A stretch of 64,000 bases of DNA from assembly GCA_965222505.1 (NCBI GenBank), contig OZ244956.1:4340001-4404000 (forward strand), read 5' to 3'. Below, in pieces: positions 8,666 through 17,596 of the stretch. The notes under the pieces are model-generated. The model made no database searches and was not told the origin of the DNA. It saw only the letters and a program-made list of their open reading frames with translations. The translations under genes and the position numbers were made by a program. Origin of the DNA: G965222505 sp965222505 (GTDB taxonomy: Bacteria; Bacteroidota; Rhodothermia; Rhodothermales; DATKEJ01). Each line of letters opens with the position of its first letter. Within the stretch, counting starts at the first letter, position 1.

Positions 8666-9054
8666 TTGTTGAATCCGATAGAGGAACGCAACATGTAGAG
8701 GATAAAAAGGAACAGGCTGAGCAGGATCATGGCCGAGATGGCACTCACGATCGGCTTTTTCCAGAATTCATCGAAGGATGATCTCCGGCTGCTGGGTTTG
8801 ACCTTGACCTTGGTGCGGGCCGTGCGGTGAAAGCCCAGGTCATCCTTCAGATCACCCCAAACGAGTTCGAGGTCTAACGGGCGGGCATGGAGCTCCTTCG
8901 TCTTCACGCGGAGCCGCTTCCACTGGTCCCATTCCTGTTTGTTGGCCGGGTTTTCCAGCCACAGGTTCAGCGCATGGCCTTTGCCGGGCGGCATGGGGTC
9001 GTCCATCCATTCGGCCAGGTGAATGTAGTAATTCAGGGACTTTTCCTCGTTCAT
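8662..9054 (-). CDS. Short FecR-N-like protein with one C-terminal membrane segment
   Basis: About 130 residues. The N-terminal half (LNYYIHLAEWMDDPMPPGKG, then LENPANKQEWDQWKRL) resembles the helical N-terminal domain of FecR-type anti-sigma factors. A basic linker (KVKVKPSSRR) leads to one hydrophobic segment near the C-terminus (ISAMILLSLFLFILYML). The FecR periplasmic domain is absent. The start at 9054 (MNEEK) is chosen over 9069 because 9069 lies inside hbd. It follows hbd directly. No sigma factor gene is adjacent, so an anti-sigma role is only a suggestion. Confidence 0.6.
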   Translation of the reverse strand: MNEEKSLNYYIHLAEWMDDPMPPGKGHALNLWLENPANKQEWDQWKRLRVKTKELHARPLDLELVWGDLKDDLGFHRTARTKVKVKPSSRRSSFDEFWKKPIVSAISAMILLSLFLFILYMLRSSIGFNN

Positions 9055-9065
9055 GGTCGGTCGGT

Positions 9066-9917
9066 TCAATAGACGTAAAAGCCTTGGTTGGTTTTGCGGC
9101 CCAATCGTCCGGCGGTTACCATTTTGCGGAGCAGGGGGCAGGGGCGGTATTTGTCGTCACCGAGTTCATTGTGGAGCACTTCCATAATGGAGAGGCACAC
9201 GTCGAGCCCGATAAAGTCGGCGAGGGTAAGCGGACCCATGGGGTGGGCCATACCGAGTTTCATCACCGTATCGATGTCTTCGACGGACGCCACGTTTTCC
9301 ATGACGCAATATACGGCTTCGTTGATCATTGGCATCAGGATGCGATTGGAAATAAATCCGGGGTAGTCCTCTACCGATACCGGCGTTTTGCCAAGGGCTT
9401 TGGCCAGAGATTCAATGGCGATAAAGGTGGTGTCATCGGTCTCGATCCCCCGAACGATCTCCACCAGTTTCATTACCGGCACCGGGTTGAAAAAGTGCAT
9501 CCCGATGACGTGTTGCGCCCGACGGGTTTGTGCCCCCAACCAGGTAATCGAAATTGATGAGGTATTGGAAGCCAGGATTGCACCTTCCGGGGCGGCTTCA
9601 TCAACCAGACCGAAAATTTTGGATTTGACGGGGCGTTTTTCGGATACGGCCTCGATTACGAGATCGGCATTGGCTACGCCGGCGAGCGTGTTCGTCGTGG
9701 TTTGAATGCGGCTGAGGGTGGCCGCCTGTTCAGCGGCAGTAATGCGTTCCTTCTTGACCTGCCTTGCCAGGTTTTTATCGATGGTTGCCCGGGCGCGGTC
9801 CAGCAAGGCCTCATCCAGGTCAATCAGGGTGACATCATGGCCGTGTTGGGCACACACATGGGCAATGCCGTTGCCCATGGTACCGGCTCCGATAACGGCG
9901 ATGTTTTGAATAGACAT
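9066..9917 (-). CDS. hbd: 3-hydroxybutyryl-CoA dehydrogenase
   Basis: This NAD(P)-dependent enzyme interconverts acetoacetyl-CoA and 3-hydroxybutyryl-CoA. The Rossmann motif GAGTMGNGIAHV lies at 10-21, the catalytic histidine region is HVIGMHFFNPVPVMKLVE, and the C-terminal domain has GPLTLADFIGLDVCL. The 283-residue length is that of bacterial Hbd. It would serve acyl-CoA metabolism, as would the IcmF-type mutase at the left edge, though the two genes are 8 kb apart and not an operon. The next gene downstream starts almost at its stop. Confidence 0.93.
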   Translation of the reverse strand: MSIQNIAVIGAGTMGNGIAHVCAQHGHDVTLIDLDEALLDRARATIDKNLARQVKKERITAAEQAATLSRIQTTTNTLAGVANADLVIEAVSEKRPVKSKIFGLVDEAAPEGAILASNTSSISITWLGAQTRRAQHVIGMHFFNPVPVMKLVEIVRGIETDDTTFIAIESLAKALGKTPVSVEDYPGFISNRILMPMINEAVYCVMENVASVEDIDTVMKLGMAHPMGPLTLADFIGLDVCLSIMEVLHNELGDDKYRPCPLLRKMVTAGRLGRKTNQGFYVY

Positions 9918-9960
9918 CCAGGAACAGTTGGTGGATCACAATGGCATCGTTCCCAAAATA

Positions 9961-10002
9961 GGAAAAACAAAAACGGGACGCTGCAACCGCAACGGCCCGT
10001 TT
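9961..10002 (-). terminator. Intrinsic terminator after panC
   Basis: On the minus strand AAACGGG (10002-9996) pairs with CCCGTTT (9977-9971) and the sequence runs on as TTGTTTTTCC. It lies about 30 bp past the panC stop. Confidence 0.7.
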
Positions 10003-10031
10003 CGTTGAAATATGGGTAAATGTCAGTTTGT

Positions 10032-10895
10032 TCATGTTTTCGGATTCCAGCGAAAGGTGTTGTCGATCAAGCGGGTTTTGCCGAAGAAAACCGCAACCGC
10101 CGCGAGGGCATTCTGGCCGTCTTTAAGCCGGGTCAGGGGTTGCAGATTTTCCGTATCCACCACTTCCATATACTGAATTCGGGCGTCTGGAGCCTGCGCA
10201 ATCTGGTGGCGCATCGCTTCTATAAGGACCGCTGAGCGCGTTTCCCCTGCATCCATGCGTGCACGCGCATCTCGGACGGCCTGGGACAACACGAGGGCTT
10301 GCTCGCGTTCATTCGGCGAGAGGTACCTGTTGCGTGAAGAGAACGCCAATCCGTCAGGCTCTCGTACAATAGGGGCACCTATCAAATGTATGTCAAACCC
10401 CATCTCCTGCGTCATACGGCGTAAAATCAGAAATTGTTGGGCATCTTTGAGGCCGAAGACGGCCTTATCCGGTGTACAGGCGATGAACAATTTGGACACA
10501 ATGGTTGTCACGCCCAGGAAATGGCCGGGGCGTTGCTTGCCACACAGGTACGCATCCAGGCCATCCACCCGCACCCACGTGCGCGGCTCCTGTGGGTACA
10601 TTTCGGCTGCATCCGGCACGAACACGGCATCCACCCCTCCGATACTGCGGAGGGCTTCCAGGTCAGTCTCCAAAGTGCGGGGGTAGCGGTCGTAGTCTTC
10701 ATGCGGCCCAAACTGCGTCGGGTTTACGAAAATCGATACCGTTACATGGTCGGCATGCTCACGCGCCAGCTTCACCAGAGACAGATGCCCTTTGTGAAGC
10801 GCACCCATGGTGGGTACCAGCGCCAGGGTACGACCGGTACACCTTGCCTGCAGGGCAAGGGCCTGCATTTCGGATCGGGTAGCAATCAGTTGCAT
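10032..10895 (-). CDS. panC: Pantothenate synthetase
   Basis: This enzyme condenses pantoate and beta-alanine with ATP to make pantothenate, the precursor of coenzyme A. The HIGH-type motif is PTMGALHKGHLSL, the FVNPTQFGPHEDYDRYPR segment is diagnostic, and the KMSKS-like loop is SSRNRYLS. The frame is open to 11084, but the start at 10895 (MQLIATRSEM) gives the normal length of 287 residues and clears the upstream peptidase gene, which stops at 10903. A terminator follows. Confidence 0.95.
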   Translation of the reverse strand: MQLIATRSEMQALALQARCTGRTLALVPTMGALHKGHLSLVKLAREHADHVTVSIFVNPTQFGPHEDYDRYPRTLETDLEALRSIGGVDAVFVPDAAEMYPQEPRTWVRVDGLDAYLCGKQRPGHFLGVTTIVSKLFIACTPDKAVFGLKDAQQFLILRRMTQEMGFDIHLIGAPIVREPDGLAFSSRNRYLSPNEREQALVLSQAVRDARARMDAGETRSAVLIEAMRHQIAQAPDARIQYMEVVDTENLQPLTRLKDGQNALAAVAVFFGKTRLIDNTFRWNPKT

Positions 10896-10902
10896 CGTCG
10901 TG

Positions 10903-12255
10903 TTAGCGGACAAGGTGAAAGTGTTCCTGCCTGCGGAAGGCCCAATGTCGTGCGCCTTCGGCATCGAGGTAGGCTTCTTCCTCCTGCCGAAACTGAACGG
11001 GCTTATCATTCCACTCGGGCACGTTGGTGGTGGCCTGCAACTCAATGGAGTGCCAAGTCTGGGGGCGAATCTTAATCTCGCCACGGCCTTTGATGGGGCG
11101 TTGGCGGTCCCATAACCCGATCAGGGGGCCTGCGCCATGTCCGTGGTCTCCGATGGGGTGGGTGTAGATCGTGCCGTTGATGTTTTCGGCTTTCATCTGG
11201 GCGAGGGCGGCCATCAGAATTTCGTTGCCGGTTCGGCCCGGATGCATTTCGGCCAGGAGGATGTCTTGCAGCCGGTTGCTAGTGCGCAGACCCGCCTTGA
11301 GGCCTTCGGGCACATCGGTCTCGCCTTCGCGCAAGACGTAACCCAGGTGTTGGGTGTCGGTTTTGAGGCGCATTGCCACGACCCCAAAATCACACCACAG
11401 CAAATCGCCGCGTTCGATGATGGTCGGGCCTTCTTCCGGCACTTCGCCGGCCCGTTGCACGGCAACCGAGGGGTGGAACCATGTGGTCATGCCGAGGGAT
11501 TGAAGTTTTTCTCGGAGCCACCAGCGTACGTCATCGGTGGTGGTCACACCGGGTTCGATGACGGCATTGGAGAAGGCTTCGCTGATCATGGCATGGACCG
11601 TCTCCTGTATTTTTTGGTAGCGCGGCAACATTTCCGGTACCCGCACGGCGATGTAGTTGATGGCCAGTTCCGGGACGCGCACCACACGCTTAAGCAGTTC
11701 AGGACCAAGGGCTCGTTCGAGGGCTTCGCGTTCACCGGCATGGAGCCCGTCGGCGAAGGCATGGACCTCATCGATGTTGAGAACGATACGCGCTGGATCT
11801 GCACGTTCGACGAGGTTATGCAACAGGTCCCATTGGCCGCCGCCCCAGAGTTCGCGTCCGGCCACGGACTGGTCCGGGTCCTGGTAGGCCTCGAATAATC
11901 CACCCTGATTGCTGCCGCCGAGGGCAAGGCGCTGGACGGTACCGTCGGGTTGTTTGTGGAAGACATAAATGGAGCGCCGCCGGGCCGCAAAGGTCGTGGC
12001 CGAGGTAATGGACCAGAAGACCGGGTCTTCGGCATATTCCCGCATGGAGAGGATCCACATGTCCACATTGTACGCGTTCATCAGGGTGGGCAAGACGTGC
12101 ATCAGGCGCTGTTCCAGCCAGACCTGTTGTTCGTCATACTGGGCACGCAGGGAGGGCAGTGGGTGGATATGGGCTGGCATCGTCTGAGAAAAAACCGGGA
12201 AGGTGACAGCCAGGCAAAGCAGAAACGTACCAAAGGGGTATAGACGGAGGTTCAT
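10903..12255 (-). CDS. Exported M24 family metallopeptidase
   Basis: A 450-residue aminopeptidase-P-like protein with an N-terminal signal peptide (hydrophobic FLLCLAVTFPVFS, likely cut before QTMPAH). The pita-bread metal ligands can be followed: D289 in LLWCDFG, D300 in LKTDTQH, a histidine in HPIGDHGHG, a glutamate in SIELQAT and one in QEEEAYLD. M24 enzymes cut peptide bonds next to proline or related substrates; the export signal points to peptide turnover in the periplasm. It reads into panC with a 7-bp gap, so the two may be co-transcribed. Confidence 0.85.
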   Translation of the reverse strand: MNLRLYPFGTFLLCLAVTFPVFSQTMPAHIHPLPSLRAQYDEQQVWLEQRLMHVLPTLMNAYNVDMWILSMREYAEDPVFWSITSATTFAARRRSIYVFHKQPDGTVQRLALGGSNQGGLFEAYQDPDQSVAGRELWGGGQWDLLHNLVERADPARIVLNIDEVHAFADGLHAGEREALERALGPELLKRVVRVPELAINYIAVRVPEMLPRYQKIQETVHAMISEAFSNAVIEPGVTTTDDVRWWLREKLQSLGMTTWFHPSVAVQRAGEVPEEGPTIIERGDLLWCDFGVVAMRLKTDTQHLGYVLREGETDVPEGLKAGLRTSNRLQDILLAEMHPGRTGNEILMAALAQMKAENINGTIYTHPIGDHGHGAGPLIGLWDRQRPIKGRGEIKIRPQTWHSIELQATTNVPEWNDKPVQFRQEEEAYLDAEGARHWAFRRQEHFHLVR

Positions 12256-12305
12256 AAAGGAGCAAGTCGATGGTGAGCGCGTTGAAAAACACCGGCAATA
12301 TAATG

Positions 12306-12373
12306 CGTTCTACGTTCTACGTTCTATGTTCTACGTTTCTTTGTCCCTAACGTAGAACCCAGAACGTAGAACG
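12306..12373. repeat. Inverted array of a 7-bp unit (CGTTCTA / TAGAACG)
   Basis: The left arm is four heptamers, CGTTCTA three times and TGTTCTA once (12306-12333). The right arm is TAGAACC, CAGAACG and TAGAACG (12353-12373). A 19-bp spacer separates them. This is the same architecture as the repeats at 1014 and 1865 but with an unrelated heptamer. Confidence 0.9.
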
Positions 12374-12412
12374 ATGCAGCCGCATACACCACGGCGATTT
12401 ATATCGCTAAAC

Positions 12413-12613
12413 TAGGCCGTGTTGACCATTAGATCAACAGGCGGTTTTGAGGTCGTTAGGGCCGTGGATCGGCCCAGGCCCAATCAAGGCGCATTTTGAC
12501 TGCAATGCCTTAGCATTTCAGGAGAAATGCAACGCAGAGTGGGCCAAGAGGGCCGGTTATCGGCCCGAAACGGGCCAAAAACGACGTTTACGCTTAATTG
12601 TCAACACGGCCTA
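12413..12613. mobile_element. MITE-like element with 12-bp terminal inverted repeats and TA flanks
   Basis: GGCCGTGTTGAC (12415-12426) and its exact complement GTCAACACGGCC (12600-12611) bound 197 bp, with TA on both outer sides. The interior has no reading frame but contains GGGCC/GGCCC palindromes. TA duplication is typical of IS630/Tc1-mariner-type elements, so this is probably a non-autonomous derivative. No transposase of that family is in the window. Confidence 0.6.
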
Positions 12614-12647
12614 ATCATCCATCATCATTTATCATTCCGAAAACTCC

Positions 12648-14048
12648 ATGCCCGATTATCGTATAGAAAAAGATTCGCTCGGGGACGTTCGCGTGCCCAG
12701 CGATGCCTTTTACGGCGCCCAAACCCAGCGTGCCGTTCAGAACTTTCCCATCAGTACTCTGCGTTTCCCCCGGCGTTTTATCGAAGCCCTCGGCATCATT
12801 AAGCAAGCTGCCGCCCGGGCCAACCATGCCCTCGGGCTGCTTCCGGAAGCAACCACCAACGCTATTGTTGATGTGGCGCAGCAAGTCATTGACGGGCAGT
12901 ACGACGACCAGTTCGTGCTGGACATTTTCCAGACCGGCAGTGGCACTTCGACCAATATGAACACCAACGAGGCGATCGCCAATCTCGCCACCGAGGCTGT
13001 CGGTGGGATGCGTGGCGATAAAACCGTGCACCCGAATGATCATGTGAACATGTCTCAGTCGTCCAACGACACCATCCCCACGGCGATGCACATTTCGGCC
13101 CGAATGGCGATTGAGAAGGAGCTGCTCCCGGCCTTGCGGGCCTTGCGGACGGCCCTCGAAGCCAAGGCTGATGCCTTCGATGATGTGGTCAAAAGTGGGC
13201 GTACCCATCTGATGGATGCCACGCCGGTCCGGCTCGGGCAGGAGTTTGGCGGGTATGCCTCGCAGGTAGCCCATGGCATCCGCCGCCTAGCATGTGCTTC
13301 CGAAGAGTTAGCCGAACTGGCCCAGGGCGGCACGGCCGTCGGGACCGGCATCAACGTGCATCCCGATTTTCCCCCGAAGGTCATTGCGCTCATCAGCGAA
13401 AAAACCGGTCTGGGATTTCGGGAAGCCGATAACCATTTTGAGGCTCAGGCCGCACGGGATGCCTACGTGTCTACAGCCGGCGCCCTGAACACCGTTGCCG
13501 TATCCCTCCTGAAAATCGCCAATGACATCCGGTGGCTCGCCAGTGGCCCCACCAGCGGCCTGTTTGAAATCCGGTTGCCCGCTATTCAGCCGGGGTCGTC
13601 CATTATGCCGGGGAAAGTCAATCCGGTGATGAGCGAGGCCCTGATGATGGTGGCTGCCCGTGTAATGGGCAACACCGTCACAATCACCGTGGGTGGACAG
13701 CACGGCAATTTTGAACTGAACGTCATGCTCCCGGTGATGGCCCATGCCATGCTGGAAAGCATCAGCATTATGGCTAATGGTGTGGCCGCGTTTCAGGCAA
13801 ACTGCCTCGAAGGCATCGAAGCCGACCGCGAACGGTGCCGGGAACTCCTCGAACTCAACCCCTCGATTGCCACAGCTCTCAACGCCGCCATTGGCTACGA
13901 CCGCGCCTCGAAGATTGCCAAACAGGCGGCCCGTGAGCGCAAGGCTGTCACGCAGGTGGTGCGGGAAGCCGGGTTGTTGACGGATGAGGAACTGGCCGAG
14001 GTACTGGACGTGCGGCGTATGACAGAGCCGGGGATTCCAGGGCAGTGA
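12648..14048 (+). CDS. fumC: Class II fumarate hydratase
   Basis: This TCA-cycle enzyme interconverts fumarate and malate without an iron-sulfur cluster. Evidence is the DAFYGAQTQRAVQNFPIS opening, QTGSGTSTNMNTNEAIANLA, the HVNMSQSSNDTIPTAMHI region, and the mobile loop signature GSSIMPGKVNPV at about residues 316-327. At 466 residues it has the usual length. The start ATG follows the MITE-like element by about 34 bp, so the promoter must lie within or just beyond that element. Confidence 0.96.
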   Translation: MPDYRIEKDSLGDVRVPSDAFYGAQTQRAVQNFPISTLRFPRRFIEALGIIKQAAARANHALGLLPEATTNAIVDVAQQVIDGQYDDQFVLDIFQTGSGTSTNMNTNEAIANLATEAVGGMRGDKTVHPNDHVNMSQSSNDTIPTAMHISARMAIEKELLPALRALRTALEAKADAFDDVVKSGRTHLMDATPVRLGQEFGGYASQVAHGIRRLACASEELAELAQGGTAVGTGINVHPDFPPKVIALISEKTGLGFREADNHFEAQAARDAYVSTAGALNTVAVSLLKIANDIRWLASGPTSGLFEIRLPAIQPGSSIMPGKVNPVMSEALMMVAARVMGNTVTITVGGQHGNFELNVMLPVMAHAMLESISIMANGVAAFQANCLEGIEADRERCRELLELNPSIATALNAAIGYDRASKIAKQAARERKAVTQVVREAGLLTDEELAEVLDVRRMTEPGIPGQ

Positions 14049-14333
14049 CCTCATACTAAACCTGAACCCTGCATCGTTATTCCCTTGAATCCAGGCGGAT
14101 TCGTTTCTCGTGGTGAAGGGAACGGGCTGTATCGGTCGCTGCAGGGATCGGTGCAGGCCCGCTCCCTGTCGTCATGGGTGGCCGTAGCCGGGGTATTAAT
14201 AATGGCATCAAGCCTGTAACTTTGGCACGGTTTTTTAATACAAACAGGCAACCTTTGATACTTAACTCTTATGAAGCAATGGCGCATTGGGGCGTGTCGA
14301 CGCCCAGGCGTCCAATAAACCAGAACTACAACT
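14049..14333. other. Intergenic leader of degP
   Basis: About 285 bp with no gene. It contains a TTGGCACGG followed by a T-run at 14220-14238, which looks partly like a sigma54 -24 box, but the -12 GC is absent. The promoter for the protease is presumably here. Confidence 0.4.
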
Positions 14334-15878
14334 ATGAGTCGAACCACGAAACGTAATCTGTCGGTCATTGCATTGCTGGTGGCCGGGTTTATGGCCGGGG
14401 TCTTTATGGTCACGGCTGGAGGCAATGTGCTTGGGGTTTCCGAGCGCATAGGTGAACGGGCCGTAGCGGCCCCGGTTGAGGCAGCAGTCCCGCCCTCGGC
14501 TTTGCTGGATATGGAAGACGCGTTTGCCAATGTGGCAGAGGCCGTCAATCCGGCCGTTGTCCAGATCAACAGCAGCAAGCGGGTCCGGCGTCCGTCGGTG
14601 AATGATTTCTTCGGCAACAACCCGTTGTTTGAAGATTTCTTTGGTCGTCGCCGGAATGATGATCAGGGCAATGACGACGACGAAGACTTTTCTTTGCAGC
14701 AAGGCCTTGGGTCTGGTGTGATCGTGCGGGCCAACGGGTACATCGTCACCAACAACCATGTGGTAGAAGGGGCTGATGAACTTGAAGTCAAGCTCTTCGA
14801 TGGCCGTCAACTCGAAGCCGAAATCGTGGGTACGGATCCTTTGAGTGATCTGGCCGTGATTCGTATTACCGCTGACGAAACCCTGCCATACATCGGCTAT
14901 GGAGATTCAGATGCACTCAGGGTGGGGCAATGGGTGATGGCCTTTGGCTCACCCTTGGCCCGTGAATTGAGCAATACCGTTACAGCAGGCATCGTGAGTG
15001 CCCTGGGCCGGTTCTCTCGCTCGGCTGAAATTGAAGACTACATCCAGACGGATGCGGCCATCAATCCGGGTAACTCCGGTGGGGCATTGGTGAACCTGCG
15101 GGGTGAACTGGTGGGCATCAACAAGGCGATCTATTCCCGGAGCGGTGGTTCACAAGGCATTGGCCTCGCGATTCCGGTCAATACGGTAGCTGGTGTGGTG
15201 GACCAATTGATCGACAAGGGGGCCGTGAGCCGTGGCTACCTGGGTATTGAATTTGGGCCGATTTCTGAATCCCTGGCACGGGCCTATGATGTGCCGCGCG
15301 GTGCCGCCCGCGTGGGCACGGTCGTGGAAGGCGAAGCCGCCGAGAAAGCTGGCGTAAAGATTGATGATGTGATCGTGGCCATCGACGGCAACCGGCTGGA
15401 CAATTCCAGCGAACTCCTCAGTTCCATCGCCACCAAACGCCCCGGCGACCGCGTGGACTTGGACATTGTGCGGGACGGTGAACCGATGGAAATCACCGTG
15501 ACCTTGGGTGAACGTCCGGAGGACCTGGCTGCCCAGACGCAAGCTCCGCAGGAAGAAGAACGCGGAGGGATGGAAGAAATGGCGTCGCAACTCGGCATGT
15601 CAGTACGTACCCTCACGCCGGAAGTCGCACGGCAACTTCGCATCGAAGATGAGTCCCTCACCGGCGTGGTGGTGACCGAAATCCGCCAGAGCAGCGAAGC
15701 CTTTCAGGATGCCGACATTCGGCAGGGCGATGTCATCGTAGAGGTGGACCGGAAACCGGTAGAAAATGCCGATGACTTCCTGGACATCTATGGTTCTGTA
15801 TCGGCAGGAAAAACCTTCCTCGTCCGCATTCGCCGTGGCAACAGCGGTTTCCTCACGGCGCTGACCAAACCGGAATGA
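14334..15878 (+). CDS. degP: DegP/HtrA-type periplasmic serine protease
   Basis: This is a periplasmic quality-control protease with chaperone function. A membrane-type signal (LSVIALLVAGFMAGVFMV) is followed by a trypsin-like domain with H142 (NNHVVEG), D172 (DLAVI) and S248 (GNSGGAL), then two PDZ domains (about 290-385 and 410-510). The first carries RGYLGIEF. An acidic insert rich in Asp and Asn (about 108-118) lies between the N-terminus and the protease core. Length 514. A terminator hairpin follows at 15945. It is a single-gene unit. Confidence 0.94.
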   Translation: MSRTTKRNLSVIALLVAGFMAGVFMVTAGGNVLGVSERIGERAVAAPVEAAVPPSALLDMEDAFANVAEAVNPAVVQINSSKRVRRPSVNDFFGNNPLFEDFFGRRRNDDQGNDDDEDFSLQQGLGSGVIVRANGYIVTNNHVVEGADELEVKLFDGRQLEAEIVGTDPLSDLAVIRITADETLPYIGYGDSDALRVGQWVMAFGSPLARELSNTVTAGIVSALGRFSRSAEIEDYIQTDAAINPGNSGGALVNLRGELVGINKAIYSRSGGSQGIGLAIPVNTVAGVVDQLIDKGAVSRGYLGIEFGPISESLARAYDVPRGAARVGTVVEGEAAEKAGVKIDDVIVAIDGNRLDNSSELLSSIATKRPGDRVDLDIVRDGEPMEITVTLGERPEDLAAQTQAPQEEERGGMEEMASQLGMSVRTLTPEVARQLRIEDESLTGVVVTEIRQSSEAFQDADIRQGDVIVEVDRKPVENADDFLDIYGSVSAGKTFLVRIRRGNSGFLTALTKPE

Positions 15879-15883
15879 TATGA

Positions 15884-15904
15884 GTGCGGGGTGCGGAGTG
15901 CGAC
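15884..15904. repeat. Tandem heptamer GTGCGGN
   Basis: Three direct 7-bp units, GTGCGGG, GTGCGGA and GTGCGAC, directly after the degP stop. No inverted partner arm was found within 100 bp. A related unit occurs at 33789. Confidence 0.7.
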
Positions 15905-15944
15905 GTTTGTAAGTCGCCTGTGTATCGCGTGTTAGGATTTTTAG

Positions 15945-15976
15945 GCCGTGTCTTCGGAAGGGGGCGCGGCTTTTTT
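15945..15976 (+). terminator. Intrinsic terminator after degP
   Basis: GCCGTGTC (15945-15952) pairs with GGCGCGGC (15963-15970) over 8 bp including two GU pairs, followed by TTTTTT. Confidence 0.8.
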
Positions 15977-16095
15977 ATTTGGCACGCCGTGTCCCTACAG
16001 GTTCATCTCAAACGTTTGGGGAGCATCGCAGGATAAAATGCGGGTTCTCGGGAATTTTCACAAACGTATGTGGTAGGTAGAAACGTCGCATGTCC

Positions 16096-17451
16096 CTACC
16101 GTTTGCCGTCTACCAATTCCAGGGGGTGTATGGGGCCGAGGGTTTCGGTGTCATCAGCTTCGACTTTCATGCGCCAGAAATAGGTACCTGGGGGGAGTTC
16201 GGTGAGTTGTTGAAGCGGGACTTCGGTGCCGGTGACGGGCAGCATCACGACGGTTTCAGCCATAAGGCTATCGCGGGCCAGCATGAATGTGGTGCGGGGT
16301 TGGGCGATGAAAAGCGTATCATCGAAGGAGAAGGTCGGGATCGAGCCGCTGAGGATATTGCCGGTTTGGAGGGTGTCATCCGAGGAAAAAAGACCGCTGG
16401 AATAGGCCCAGTAGCCCAATGCCAGTGCCGCTACGATGCCGAGTGCGGCCCAGAGGGTTGTTCGGTTATAAGATGGCTTGCGGAGGTGGAAGTCGTCCGG
16501 GACTTCATACGTTTCAGTGGTTGAAGATTCTGCTTCAGGTTTTTCGACCGATTCCAAGCTGGTCTCGGCATCTGACAGGAATTCTTCGGAGACGAGAATT
16601 TCTTCGGTGGAACCCTTCTGGTAGGCTGCTTCAGACTGCGCGTCCGGGGCGATATGTTCCGTTGGGGCGGGTACCGTATCAACCCGGGCCAGCACAATCG
16701 AGATGTTATCCATTGAGCCTGCTTCCAGGGCTTGTGTCACGAGGTTTTCGGCGGCTTCCTGCAGGTTATTTACGTTTTGCAGTTGATGGCTCAGCAGTTG
16801 TGGGCCAGCCCCTTTGTCTGTGATGAGGCCGTCCGAGCACAGCACCAGCAGGTCACCCTCGGCCAGGGCAAAGGCTGGATGTTCGGGTGGGAAAAGGTCC
16901 GGTGCTTCGCCGCCGCCGTCCAGGGTTTTGGTGACGATGTGGCCATAGGCGGAGACGAAGTGTGGGTCGATAGGCTCGCCGGGGCGCTCCTTTTGTAGTT
17001 CCGAGATGTAGGTATGATCGATGGAGCACTGGTACAATTGCCCAGCCCGTAGCAGGTAGGTGCGGCTGTCGCCGAGGTTGGCAACTACAAACTGATTACC
17101 CTGGGCCAGTACACAGGCCAGGGTCGTGCCCAGGCCTTCCAGGCTGGGGTCGAGTTGGGCCTTTTCCCGAATGAGTTGATGGGCCCGCCGGTAGAGTTCG
17201 GCCAGAACGCCTTTCAGGTCTTTTGGGTGTTGGGTATGCCCGAACTCATCCTGCATATAGAGGGAGGCCAGGTTCAGCACTTCCGAGCTGGCTACGCGCC
17301 CACCGGCAGCACCGCCCATCCCGTCTGCCACTGCCAGGAAATAGGTGTCGGCGCTGGGTTGAAAGTGCAGGATCGCATCCTGATTTTCTTCCCTGCGGCC
17401 CTTTACGGTCAGGCCGTGCATGGTTATCTGAAGCGGAGGTTGGGGCATCAT
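16096..17451 (-). CDS. PP2C-type Ser/Thr phosphatase with C-terminal membrane anchor
   Basis: Residues about 10-255 are a PPM/PP2C domain: NQDA near residue 24, VADGMGGAAGG at about 41, LGTTLACVL, NLGDSRTYLLR, LCSDGLITD and MDNISIVLA, which carry the metal-binding aspartates. An acidic Glu/Ser/Thr-rich linker follows, then a membrane segment (LWAALGIVAALALGYWAYS) and a roughly 80-residue outer domain that could be a beta-sandwich. It lies 145 bp downstream of a Ser/Thr kinase on the same strand, so it probably reverses that kinase's phosphorylations. The cell-surface domain suggests it responds to an external cue. Confidence 0.9.
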   Translation of the reverse strand: MMPQPPLQITMHGLTVKGRREENQDAILHFQPSADTYFLAVADGMGGAAGGRVASSEVLNLASLYMQDEFGHTQHPKDLKGVLAELYRRAHQLIREKAQLDPSLEGLGTTLACVLAQGNQFVVANLGDSRTYLLRAGQLYQCSIDHTYISELQKERPGEPIDPHFVSAYGHIVTKTLDGGGEAPDLFPPEHPAFALAEGDLLVLCSDGLITDKGAGPQLLSHQLQNVNNLQEAAENLVTQALEAGSMDNISIVLARVDTVPAPTEHIAPDAQSEAAYQKGSTEEILVSEEFLSDAETSLESVEKPEAESSTTETYEVPDDFHLRKPSYNRTTLWAALGIVAALALGYWAYSSGLFSSDDTLQTGNILSGSIPTFSFDDTLFIAQPRTTFMLARDSLMAETVVMLPVTGTEVPLQQLTELPPGTYFWRMKVEADDTETLGPIHPLELVDGKR

Positions 17452-17596
17452 GGGGTATAAAAATGAGTCTAAGCTGTGTACTCGGCATCAAGCATATGCC
17501 CTGCCGAAATGCGGCAGTACATTAAACGCGTAGTGCAAGGGGTATTCCAGATCATATGGTACAGAGATTGCACAGCTTCTATATAGCCATTTCGGT

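Noticed and set aside
1014..12373. Heptamer arrays considered as CRISPR.
   Set aside because: The units are 7 bp, have no unique spacers, and no cas gene is present.
13308..14054. Long minus-strand frame opposite fumC (248 codons).
   Set aside because: It is the complement of a clear fumC; such frames are a normal by-product of GC-rich coding sequence.
14220..14240. TTGGCACGG with a following T-run looked like a sigma54 promoter for degP.
   Set aside because: The -24 half fits, but the -12 half lacks the GC dinucleotide at the right spacing, so it is not a credible sigma54 site.
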